Assembly (NCBI GenBank): GCA_018304045.1
Contig: JAGVWZ010000015.1
Coordinates: 1-34,115 of the forward strand
From: Candidatus Pacearchaeota archaeon
GTDB lineage: Archaea > Nanobdellota > Nanobdellia > Pacearchaeales > GW2011-AR1
Reading direction: 5' to 3'
Length of the DNA: 34,115 nucleotides
The translations under genes and the position numbers were made by a program. Positions 9,792 through 17,964 of the stretch are shown here, piece by piece. The first letter of the stretch is position 1; each line of letters starts with the position of its first letter. The notes below the pieces were generated by a model. That model searched no databases, was not told the DNA's origin, and saw only the letters and a program-made list of their open reading frames with translations.

Positions 9792-10829
9792 ATGCAATTT
9801 ATAGTAGGTTCAAAAGAAGAGTTCATTGATTTTATAAATAATATTAAACCATATGACAATGTAGCAATACTTACTCATACTGATTTAGATGGAATTGCAT
9901 CTGGAATTTTTCTTGAAAAAATACTTCAATCAAAAAATATTCCAGTAAAACTTCTTAGATTTGGAGATTATAAAAATGATGTTTTAACTAAATTATCTCC
10001 AAAATTAAAACATGAGAAGATATCTAAACTATTTATTTTAGACATGGCAATAGATTCACTTGCATTTGAAGATTTTGAAAAACTAAGAAAGGAAGTGGAC
10101 ATATTTTTAATAGACCATCATCCTAAAAATCCATTGTTAAAAGATTTCAAACATATAATAAAAGCAGAAACTTCCAATTGTGCAGCCCAGGTAATAAACT
10201 ATCTTGGAAAACATTTTACTGATTTTAAAGATGAAGAATGGTTTTTAATTCCTACAATGATATCTGAATTTTCATTTAAAAATAAAGAAAATATTAAACT
10301 TATTCAAAAATCCTTTCCAAATATAAATGAAAACAATATATTTGAATCAGAGCCTGGAAAAATTTATGAAATAATTATCTATGGTATAATTTATCACAAT
10401 GATAGCCTAAACAAAGTTTATGATTTAATAAAAAATAAAGAACTAAAATCCATTGAGAAGTATTATAAAATAATCAAAGAAGAAATAAACAAAGAAATTG
10501 ATAATCTATGGAAAAAAGCAGAATTCTATGAAGATAAAAATCTATACTTCTATTTTTTTAAACCCAAACATAGGGTAAAGTCAATAATATCTACAATGGT
10601 TTCTCTACAAAAACCAGATTGCTCTTTTATTATTGCAACAGAAGAAGGAAGTAAAAATTACTTAAATGTAAGTGCAAGAAATCAATCCATAAAAACAGAC
10701 ATGAATCAACTAATGAAAAAAGGAATTGAAGGTTTAAAAGATGCCAATGGCGGAGGCCATGTTGCAGCAGCAGGAGCAAGATTTCTAAAAAAAGATCTAA
10801 ATAAGTTTAAGGAAAATTTGTTAAGATAA
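9792..10829 (+). CDS. DHH/DHHA1-family phosphoesterase (RecJ-like)
   Basis: THTDLDGIASG, LFILDMA, DHHPK and C-terminal GGGHVAAAGARF motifs. Confidence 0.88.
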   Translation: MQFIVGSKEEFIDFINNIKPYDNVAILTHTDLDGIASGIFLEKILQSKNIPVKLLRFGDYKNDVLTKLSPKLKHEKISKLFILDMAIDSLAFEDFEKLRKEVDIFLIDHHPKNPLLKDFKHIIKAETSNCAAQVINYLGKHFTDFKDEEWFLIPTMISEFSFKNKENIKLIQKSFPNINENNIFESEPGKIYEIIIYGIIYHNDSLNKVYDLIKNKELKSIEKYYKIIKEEINKEIDNLWKKAEFYEDKNLYFYFFKPKHRVKSIISTMVSLQKPDCSFIIATEEGSKNYLNVSARNQSIKTDMNQLMKKGIEGLKDANGGGHVAAAGARFLKKDLNKFKENLLR

Positions 10830-10841
10830 AAATATTCAATG

Positions 10842-11321
10842 TCATATTTCAATTATCTTATTTTTCATAGAGCTCAATATCTTAGGAAGATCCTTTGTTT
10901 CAATTTCTATTGATTTTTCTGGAACTCCGGGGGAATAAATCCATTTATCATGTTTTAAAACCTCTTGATCAAAAATAATATCTATATCTTCATCATTTCC
11001 AAAAGGTGTTGCACAACCAGGAATACATCCTGTTTTTTCCTTTAGTTCTTCAGGAGATGCAAGTGATACTCTTTTGCCTAAAATACTTTTTAATAAATCA
11101 AAATTTGCTTTTTTACCCTCTATTGTTAGCAATAGATAATATTTACTATCTTTTGATTTTAAGAACAAATTTTTACTTTCTATTCCAGTTAAATTAAACC
11201 TTTTCCTAATACTTTTTGCAGTTTCATAACTTAAAACAGGTTCATGATCACATTCTTTAAATTTAATGTTAAGCTGATTCAAAATTTCTATATTTTTTTC
11301 ATAAAGTTCCTTTAGATTCAT
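10842..11321 (-). CDS. YbaK/ProX-type aminoacyl-tRNA deacylase domain protein
   Basis: YbaK/EbsC-like pattern: SKDSKYYLLLTIEGKKANFDLLKSILGKRVSLASPEELKEKTGCIPGCATPFG. Confidence 0.8.
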   Translation of the reverse strand: MNLKELYEKNIEILNQLNIKFKECDHEPVLSYETAKSIRKRFNLTGIESKNLFLKSKDSKYYLLLTIEGKKANFDLLKSILGKRVSLASPEELKEKTGCIPGCATPFGNDEDIDIIFDQEVLKHDKWIYSPGVPEKSIEIETKDLPKILSSMKNKIIEI

Positions 11322-11376
11322 AGAAACACCTATAACCTAGTATTTTTATATCTTTTTCTTAATAATTATTCAAGAA

Positions 11377-11805
11377 CTAAATTTCTTCTTCTACTTCATC
11401 AACTACTTCTTCATCTTCAGGAGTAGCCAATTCCATTATTTCCCCTTCTTCTTCAATATCCTTTTCTTCTTTTTCTTCTTCTCCCCCAATTTCCTTATCT
11501 GCAACTTTTTCAACTTTCTTTTCTTCTTGCATTTGTTTTTCTAATTTTTCTTTTATCTCTTCTTCAGAAAGTTTCTTTATTGTTTTTCCAGATTTTTTTG
11601 GTAAAGGTCTTTTAACAGTTATAGGAAGAACTTCAGATTCCAATTCCATTTCAGCAATTTTCAAAGTATTATAATTAATTTCATCCATTTGTTCTTTTGA
11701 AAGTTTTAAAAGAATAGGCGCATCCATTGCAAGTTGTAAACTTCTAGCACCAAGAATTCTTGCAACTTCGTATTTTGTAAATTTATCTTCGAATTTTGAC
11801 ATCAT
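11377..11805 (-). CDS. rpoK: DNA-directed RNA polymerase subunit K (Rpb6 homolog) with an acidic C-terminal extension
   Basis: FTKYEVARILGARSLQLAMDAPILL; ...LPITVKRPLPKK, then a Glu-rich tail. Confidence 0.85.
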   Translation of the reverse strand: MMSKFEDKFTKYEVARILGARSLQLAMDAPILLKLSKEQMDEINYNTLKIAEMELESEVLPITVKRPLPKKSGKTIKKLSEEEIKEKLEKQMQEEKKVEKVADKEIGGEEEKEEKDIEEEGEIMELATPEDEEVVDEVEEEI

Positions 11806-11809
11806 GTTT

Positions 11810-11900
11810 ATTTCCTTCGGAAATTAACAGACTGAGAATTTAAGAAATTCTCAGGATTTCAAAAAACTTGTTTGTTAAAAACGAAGTTTTTCGCTGTTTT
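11810..11900 (-). promoter_or_regulatory. Structured 5' leader of rpoK (two hairpins)
   Basis: Minus strand: CAAAAAACAG-CGAAAAAC-TTC-GTTTTT-...-GTTTTTTG, then CTGAGAATTT-CTT-AAATTCTCAG; TATA-like GAGTATATATAAC just upstream. Confidence 0.5.
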
Positions 11901-11953
11901 TTGAATCGTTATGTTATATATACTCTAAAATATAGGTTTATAAATTATTTGGT

Positions 11954-12778
11954 TTATCTTTTTAATTTTCCAATTTTCTTTTCTATGTCAGGAAATACCT
12001 TATCATAGGCTTTTTCAGCTTCTGTGATTATTTTTTCCATTTCATCACTTGTTATTGGAATAATCCCACCTTTTTGCATTGAATTTATCATTTTATCCTT
12101 TTTACCAGCCTGTGAAACAGATAATGTTAATTTAGCTTCAGAAGAATCTTCTTCATTTCTATTTGGATCAAGTAATAATTTATTTCCAATCTTATGAAAA
12201 GTCATTGTAAATGGAATATGTTCTGTTAAAGGTAAAGGAGTATCTGTAAATTCTCCATGTACAACACTTTCATTTTCCTTATCATATTTTGGAAATCTTG
12301 CCATTTTTAATGCAGCAACAGCACCAATTGCACTTGCATCCATTACATTTCCTTCATCATTTATACAATAAATATCAATCATTATGCTCCACACTTTCTC
12401 ACCCTCTTTAATACATAATTTTTTCCAATCAACAAATCTGCTTTCTCTAATTCCTCTATCAACAACTCTTGCAACTTCAATTGAATCCATTTGAGGGGGT
12501 CCATTTTCATATCTATCTCCTGACATTGGTGAAAATTCCATTCCAGTAATCATTGTACCCTCATCTTCATGATCAGGATAAGGTTCTTGAGTATCCATTT
12601 TAACTCCAACAATAACTTCTGTCTTTCCAATTTTAACTCTTGCAGTTCCTTCTGCATTAATACTTATGTTAGTGTCAATTTCAATATCTCTATATTCAAA
12701 TGGTTTTCGATTATCTAATCTTTTATCATCTTTTAAAAGATCAATTATTTTTTGTCTGTTTATATTTGTTAGTTTCAT
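11954..12778 (-). CDS. rrp42: Exosome complex component Rrp42
   Basis: RNase PH-like: RLDNRKPFEYRDIEI...GTARVKIGKTEVIVGVK...PEYP-like segment, with neighbouring Rrp41. Confidence 0.92.
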   Translation of the reverse strand: MKLTNINRQKIIDLLKDDKRLDNRKPFEYRDIEIDTNISINAEGTARVKIGKTEVIVGVKMDTQEPYPDHEDEGTMITGMEFSPMSGDRYENGPPQMDSIEVARVVDRGIRESRFVDWKKLCIKEGEKVWSIMIDIYCINDEGNVMDASAIGAVAALKMARFPKYDKENESVVHGEFTDTPLPLTEHIPFTMTFHKIGNKLLLDPNRNEEDSSEAKLTLSVSQAGKKDKMINSMQKGGIIPITSDEMEKIITEAEKAYDKVFPDIEKKIGKLKR

Positions 12779-13005
12779 TGTGAATCATCATCCCAAAATT
12801 TTACTTGAATTCTTTTAATATGAGGGTGTAATTTCATGTTTCTTTCAATTTCTTCTCTAACTACGGCTTCTAGTGCTTTTCCAGGAGCAAATTCCTCGAC
12901 TTGATCTGTTGGTTTTCCATCTCTTACAATAATATTATGACCTTCATAATAAGGAAAAATTTTATCACCTTCTCTAACTAATGTTAATGAATATGAGGTT
13001 TTCAT
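12775..13005 (-). CDS. Small unknown protein in the exosome operon (76 aa)
   Basis: ATGA overlaps with the neighbouring ORFs on both sides. Confidence 0.75.
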   Translation of the reverse strand: MKTSYSLTLVREGDKIFPYYEGHNIIVRDGKPTDQVEEFAPGKALEAVVREEIERNMKLHPHIKRIQVKFWDDDSQ

Positions 13006-13199
13006 TTTGTTCTAATCTCCATTACAATATGATAGTGATCTCTTAATTCTGGACGATTTTCAGCTATTTCTATTAATTTTCTTACTCTTTCAGCATAATA
13101 ATCTATAACAGATTGAGTTGGCATAACATTTATTTCTGCACTACCTTCTTGAATTATCTCTCCTTCAGCATCTAATAATTTAATAGTTAAATCTTTCAT
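13002..13199 (-). CDS. Small unknown protein in the exosome operon (65 aa)
   Basis: In-operon ORF, ATGA overlap with 12775..13005, abuts rrp41. Confidence 0.72.
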   Translation of the reverse strand: MKDLTIKLLDAEGEIIQEGSAEINVMPTQSVIDYYAERVRKLIEIAENRPELRDHYHIVMEIRTK

Positions 13200-13200
13200 T

Positions 13201-13914
13201 TTATTTATTCTCGTCTATTTTCTCCCCTTTTAATGCTCTTATTTGATATTGATGTATTTTTTCACAAGCCTGTCTTGCAGCTTCAACAGCTTCTTTAAAT
13301 CTATGAGTTTGTATTCTTCCATCAAGTTGTAAATGAGTTATTTCCTTTGTTACAGAAGTCATTGTGAATGCAATATCAGTTGCACCTTCACCATCTTCCC
13401 AATCTTCTTCAGCTTTTGTAACATCAGCAACAATTTTATCATCAATTTTTCCAATTGAAACAGAAGAAACTAATTCTTTCATTACAACACCTGCTTGAGC
13501 AAGAGCCATTGCAGCAGCATTTATCCCAGCACATCTTGTACTTGCATTAGCTTGTAATATCATTATTTCAACATCAATAACAGTTCCAGGAAATCTTTCT
13601 AAATCAATAACACTTGCAAGTGCATTTCCAGAGACCATTCCTATTTCCTTGCTTCTTCTGCTTGGTCCGGGTTTTGCTCTTTCAGTAACAGAGAATGGCA
13701 ACATATTATAATTACATCTCACAATTCCTCTTTCAGGATTCTGCATGTGTGCAGGGTGCAATGGCTTAGGTCCATAAACAGCAGCAATAGCAACTGTTTC
13801 ACCAAATGCAAACAATGCACTTCCATCAGCATTAGGAATAATTCCAACTTCTGCTTTTATTGGTCTAAGTTCATCAAACTTTCTCTTATCTATTCTTTTT
13901 GCATAGGATGTCAT
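13201..13914 (-). CDS. rrp41: Exosome complex component Rrp41
   Basis: RNase PH fold: KRIDKRKFDELRPIKAEVG...GSALFAFGETVAIAAVYGPK...RCNYNMLPFSVTERAKPGPSRRSKEI. Confidence 0.95.
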   Translation of the reverse strand: MTSYAKRIDKRKFDELRPIKAEVGIIPNADGSALFAFGETVAIAAVYGPKPLHPAHMQNPERGIVRCNYNMLPFSVTERAKPGPSRRSKEIGMVSGNALASVIDLERFPGTVIDVEIMILQANASTRCAGINAAAMALAQAGVVMKELVSSVSIGKIDDKIVADVTKAEEDWEDGEGATDIAFTMTSVTKEITHLQLDGRIQTHRFKEAVEAARQACEKIHQYQIRALKGEKIDENK

Positions 13915-13920
13915 TTTAAA

Positions 13921-14250
13921 TTAAGCGGCAGTTTTAATTTCTTTATCAGTTTCCATCAATCCTCCAAATTCATTTAATCTTAATAATCTTGATAATTTTG
14001 AGGCAACTCTATTAATATTTCTAACTCTATTCCCGCTTATTCGAATCAAAGCATCATTGTTATTATAATCAATACCAACATAAGTATGCCCCTCAGAATA
14101 TTCTTTAGAGAAAGCAACACCCTCATCCATCATACTAGCAGGAGTTCCCATTACTTCTGTAATTTCTTCAGGTTTTATCCAATTTTCAAACATATCGTAT
14201 AAGTCATGATTATTAATTGGAATTTTTGTAGTAAAATATCTTGTTTTCAT
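13921..14250 (-). CDS. Unknown protein in the exosome operon (109 aa)
   Basis: In-operon ORF, close spacing. Confidence 0.72.
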   Translation of the reverse strand: MKTRYFTTKIPINNHDLYDMFENWIKPEEITEVMGTPASMMDEGVAFSKEYSEGHTYVGIDYNNNDALIRISGNRVRNINRVASKLSRLLRLNEFGGLMETDKEIKTAA

Positions 14251-14251
14251 T

Positions 14252-14401
14252 TTATTCTATATCTCCCTCATCTAATTGAGTATCTTCGTTTTTTGGAAAA
14301 TTAGTTCCATAATTATCTGATTGATCTTCCCTATTTTCAGTTTGATATGGGCCCCTGTGTTTAGCATGATACCAACCTGATTGATCATTTGATTCTATCA
14401 T
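14252..14401 (-). CDS. Tiny unknown ORF in the exosome operon (49 aa), absent from the supplied ORF track
   Basis: Translates to MIESNDQSGWYHAKHRGPYQTENREDQSDNYGTNFPKNEDTQLDEGDIE*; preceded by AAGGGAGAG and an ATGA overlap. Confidence 0.55.
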   Translation of the reverse strand: MIESNDQSGWYHAKHRGPYQTENREDQSDNYGTNFPKNEDTQLDEGDIE

Positions 14402-14427
14402 TTTTTCTCTCCCTTTAAGAAATTTTC
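14398..14427. repeat. 30-bp perfect direct repeat, copy 1
   Basis: TCATTTTTTCTCTCCCTTTAAGAAATTTTC, identical to 14475..14504. Confidence 0.9.
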
Positions 14428-14478
14428 TACCTCTGAAACTTTACCTCTTAAAGTGAAGATTTGAAAATTTCTTTTCAT
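14398..14478 (-). CDS. 26-codon mini-ORF derived from the rrp4 3' end
   Basis: MKRNFQIFTLRGKVSEVENFLKGEKK*; ATGA overlaps at both ends; C-terminal 10 residues identical to the Rrp4 tail VENFLKGEKK. Confidence 0.4.
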   Translation of the reverse strand: MKRNFQIFTLRGKVSEVENFLKGEKK

Positions 14479-14504
14479 TTTTTCTCTCCCTTTAAGAAAT
14501 TTTC
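14475..14504. repeat. 30-bp perfect direct repeat, copy 2 (3' end of rrp4)
   Basis: TCATTTTTTCTCTCCCTTTAAGAAATTTTC. Confidence 0.9.
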
Positions 14505-15212
14505 AACCTTATCTGTAAGTCCTGAAACAGCAGTATCTTTTACTATTAATTGAATTGCCTCTTCTGCTTTATTTTCTCCTTCAGCATCACCCTTAATCCA
14601 TATATAACCATTCTGTCCAACATTAATTTCAGTTTTTGTTGAATCTTTTATTAGATTAATCATACTTCCTTCTTTACCAATAACTCTTGGAACTTTATGA
14701 GGATTTATTTTTATTAATCTTCCATCATCAAGTCTTCCAAGTCCCCTTGCCTTTAATGTCAAATCAACTCCACTTTTTTTTACACCTGCTATTTTAACAG
14801 CCATTATTTCCCCAATTGCTGCAAATTCATCAAGATTATTCCTATTGATAAATCTAGGACATTCCATTAAAGGTAAGAATGCGCTGTAAGGACCTCCAAT
14901 ATCCATCATCCATCCAGAAAAATTAATATCCTCAACTCTTCCAATAACATTATTTCCCCTTCTAGGTTCAAAAACACCAGAAATAGGAATTATTCTAGCA
15001 ACTCTTCCATTAATTTCAACTAATCCATATCTATTTGCAACAATATTATTTCCTTCTTTCCTTGTAAAATCTCCTGGCAAAAATTCTTCTCCTTCAGCAA
15101 TTATTTCACCAGGAACAACTAGTTTTCTTTCCTTCTTAGTATCGAATTCTTCACCAACTATGTTGTTGTCTTCGAAATTTTCTTGATCCTCTGTAAATTC
15201 TTTATATGTCAT
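14475..15212 (-). CDS. rrp4: Exosome complex RNA-binding component Rrp4
   Basis: KLVVPGEIIAEGEEFLPGDFTRKEGNNIVANRYGLVEINGRVARIIPISGVFEPRRGNNVIGRVEDINFSGWMMDIG and KH-like NPHKVPRVIGKEGSMINLIKDST. Confidence 0.94.
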   Translation of the reverse strand: MTYKEFTEDQENFEDNNIVGEEFDTKKERKLVVPGEIIAEGEEFLPGDFTRKEGNNIVANRYGLVEINGRVARIIPISGVFEPRRGNNVIGRVEDINFSGWMMDIGGPYSAFLPLMECPRFINRNNLDEFAAIGEIMAVKIAGVKKSGVDLTLKARGLGRLDDGRLIKINPHKVPRVIGKEGSMINLIKDSTKTEINVGQNGYIWIKGDAEGENKAEEAIQLIVKDTAVSGLTDKVENFLKGEKK

Positions 15213-15889
15213 TATTCTTTTACTTCACTAGTTAATGCTGCACCATGTGTTATTTTATTTAGTTTATCGTAAAATTCCATCTGTAATCCAACTGGAATAT
15301 TTAAAAATGCTTCCAAACTTCCATCCCCAAGCCATTCTTCACGTTCCTTATACTCTTGTATAAGTCCGTAGCATTGACCTGTAAATTGTGGAGGTATTTT
15401 TAATTTTATTTTTTTTGTCTCTATTTTAATTGGAATTATCCTTTTTAAACCTTCCACTATTTTAGTTATCTGTTTTTCAACACTAACATTTTCAATTTTA
15501 ATACCAGCTTGTTTTATTGCACTTTCAAGCATATCCGGAGTATAAGGTCTTCCTGTCTGAGCACTAACTCCATTTCTAGATAAAAAGTCAATAATCTGTT
15601 TTCTTCTGTTTTCAAGTGCCTCATCTCTGAATTCTTGAGTTACTTCAATTTCACCTTTTTGCACAATTTTTTGTACAATAGTTGGCAAATCAGTTGTATT
15701 AAAAACAAGCATAAGTTCAGGACTTCCAGCCCTCATTCCTTTTTTTAAATCAGTATAAACATAATTATCCCTTATGACATCTGCAATGTTTACAGGAAAA
15801 CCCTTTTTCAATTTCATTGCATTATCCATATCCACCATTGTCTCAAAATTCAATTTTCCTGATTTTAATCGAGCAATTGTGTCGGTCAT
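15212..15889 (-). CDS. SBDS family ribosome maturation protein (Sdo1)
   Basis: IARLKSGKLNFETMVDMDNAMKLKKG...KKGMRAGSPELMLVFNTTD...GEIEVTQEFRDE...RRKQIIDFLSRNGVSAQTGRPYTPDMLESAIKQAG. Confidence 0.95.
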   Translation of the reverse strand: MTDTIARLKSGKLNFETMVDMDNAMKLKKGFPVNIADVIRDNYVYTDLKKGMRAGSPELMLVFNTTDLPTIVQKIVQKGEIEVTQEFRDEALENRRKQIIDFLSRNGVSAQTGRPYTPDMLESAIKQAGIKIENVSVEKQITKIVEGLKRIIPIKIETKKIKLKIPPQFTGQCYGLIQEYKEREEWLGDGSLEAFLNIPVGLQMEFYDKLNKITHGAALTSEVKE

Positions 15890-15890
15890 A

Positions 15891-16238
15891 TTATGCTACT
15901 AAGTCTTCTGTTAATTTAACTCTCATTATTCTTTCCATATGTGAGAGAGCAACTCTAGCTCTTTCTCTATTATCATTTGCCACCATAACTCTTCCTGCAT
16001 TAGGATAAAAACATCTAGATTCATCATCCACATGTCCTGAAAATTCAAAATATACAGCTGAATCAAATATTCTATAAAAATAATGTGCAGAAGGATTTCC
16101 TTCACTTGATTCTATCATAGCAATTCTCATTACTGATTTTCCATCAGCAGCATTATTTAATCTTTCAATGCCATCATATAATGATTGGGGATGATCAGCT
16201 ATAACTTCAATTCCATTGCGAATAACTTTTGCCATCAT
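15891..16238 (-). CDS. Unknown protein between psmA and SBDS (115 aa)
   Basis: In-operon ORF, 4-nt overlap with psmA. Confidence 0.72.
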   Translation of the reverse strand: MMAKVIRNGIEVIADHPQSLYDGIERLNNAADGKSVMRIAMIESSEGNPSAHYFYRIFDSAVYFEFSGHVDDESRCFYPNAGRVMVANDNRERARVALSHMERIMRVKLTEDLVA

Positions 16239-16954
16239 ATATATTTCTTCATATCCTCTGGTTTTAATCTTTTTAAGTTATCTTCATTCTTTTTTATATA
16301 AGCTGCATTAATTCTTTCAACATGAAATTTATCACCTAAAACTTCCTTGAATATTTCAAAAGCTAATTTCAATCCTTCTTCAACTTTCATTTCTTTTCTA
16401 TGTTTTTTTCTAAGTATTTCTTTTATTTTATCATCGTTTTCACCAATTGCAACAGCATTATATTCATAATAATTTCCAGTTATATCTGAAGTATAAAGTT
16501 TTGTTTCATCTCCTTGTTTTCCACCAACAATCAAACTTACTCCAAATGGCCTTACACCAGGATGTTGAGTATATTGTTGTTGAATATCAGCTATTTCTCT
16601 TATAACACTCTCAACTTCTATTGGAGAATCATAGGTAACCCTATGTTGTTGACTTATTAATCTAGTATGATTTATCAATAATCTTGCATCACTTATAATT
16701 CCTGCAGCACTTGCAATTACATGTTCATCTATTTCATAGATTTTTTCAGCAGATTCAGGAACTATCAATGAGTCCTTAAAACCCTTATCAGCAACAATTA
16801 AAATTCCATCAGAACAACTTATACCAATGCTAGCACTTCCAAGCCTTACTGTTTTTTCAGCATATTCAACTTGAAGAATATGTCCGTCAGGAGAAAACAT
16901 AGTAGCGCTTCTATCATAACCCATTACTTGATGCTGCATGTCAGGTATTTCCAT
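16235..16954 (-). CDS. psmA: Proteasome subunit alpha
   Basis: MGYDRSATMFSPDGHILQVEYAEKTVRLGSASIGISCSDGILIVADKG. Confidence 0.96.
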   Translation of the reverse strand: MEIPDMQHQVMGYDRSATMFSPDGHILQVEYAEKTVRLGSASIGISCSDGILIVADKGFKDSLIVPESAEKIYEIDEHVIASAAGIISDARLLINHTRLISQQHRVTYDSPIEVESVIREIADIQQQYTQHPGVRPFGVSLIVGGKQGDETKLYTSDITGNYYEYNAVAIGENDDKIKEILRKKHRKEMKVEEGLKLAFEIFKEVLGDKFHVERINAAYIKKNEDNLKRLKPEDMKKYI

Positions 16955-17189
16955 TGTTTTTCCTTTATTTTAATAATAACTTGTTTCAGGCCAAAGAAAA
17001 TAATAAAGAATTTCTTCTTTGGAACCAAAACTATATTTATATTTTACTTGTTTTTATACAAGAAAATAGGGTTTTTAAATTTTTTGAATCAAAAAACCCA
17101 TAAAATCATCCATTAAAAGTAGCAATTCACACCATAATAATTTATATACTTTGAATTATTTTAAAATATAGGTAAAAAAGAGTTTACAA

Positions 17190-17696
17190 GTGTTCAAGAT
17201 GTCAACAGCTACAGAACCTCCAACATATAGGCAGATTCGTCTTGATTCTTCAAGAGCAACATTTAAGGGAAGTACTGATTTTGATTCAAAAAAAAGGGAT
17301 TTAGAACTAGTTATTGTTAGATCAATGCCAGATGAAGAGGGAGATGCCTTTGAAAATTTAGTTCTTAGATTAACAGTTTTATTAGTTGAAGAAATGCCAA
17401 GTAATCAGGATCCAAAAGCGAGAGTTGGATATGAAGATGTTTTTTCTTTTACTCATGATGGAGATTTTATGGGGCATAACTACAGAGAATTTACAAGAAA
17501 TAGTCAAGGAGAGAGAAGTTATCCCTCTAAGGGATTCAAGCAAGATGGAGATGTGTCTAAACTGTATAGATATGGGGAAGCAATAAGAGATATGATAAAA
17601 AAAAGATCATTGGGCCCAATACTGGATGAACATCCAATAGTGCAGAGATTAAAAGAACATGCTCTTTGGAAATATCCGCCAACTCAACAAGCCTAA
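17190..17696 (+). CDS. Hypothetical protein (168 aa), divergent from psmA
   Basis: Long ORF with consistent composition; no family recognised. Start may be the second Met (MSTATEPP). Confidence 0.65.
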   Translation: MFKMSTATEPPTYRQIRLDSSRATFKGSTDFDSKKRDLELVIVRSMPDEEGDAFENLVLRLTVLLVEEMPSNQDPKARVGYEDVFSFTHDGDFMGHNYREFTRNSQGERSYPSKGFKQDGDVSKLYRYGEAIRDMIKKRSLGPILDEHPIVQRLKEHALWKYPPTQQA

Positions 17697-17962
17697 TTCA
17701 ATCCCTTCAAAGTTCCACTTACTCTTTTAATTTTAATGTCTTTTTCACTCATTAAAAAACTAGTTCTAATTTTATCAAGTGACCTATGGTTTATTGCAAG
17801 TATAATTTTATCATTGCCAATAAATTTTGGACTTGCCTCTGCATATCCAAGAACTCCAATAAATTCCAATATACAATTTTTTATATTTTCTTTTTCAGCA
17901 TCTTTTCCATTTATTAATAAATATCTTTTCTTTTCTCTGTGTGATGGTTTTAGATTTTTCAT
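17693..17962 (-). CDS. rnp2: RNase P protein component 2 (Pop5/Rnp2)
   Basis: LKPSHREKKRYLLINGKDA...NCILEFIGVLGYAEASPKFI...ILAINHRSLDKIRTSF...KIKRVSGTLKGL. Confidence 0.85.
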   Translation of the reverse strand: MKNLKPSHREKKRYLLINGKDAEKENIKNCILEFIGVLGYAEASPKFIGNDKIILAINHRSLDKIRTSFLMSEKDIKIKRVSGTLKGLN

Positions 17963-17964
17963 AA

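Noticed and set aside
17386-17586. Same-strand alternative-frame ORF in 17190-17696
   Set aside because: Nested in a longer ORF; no independent evidence.
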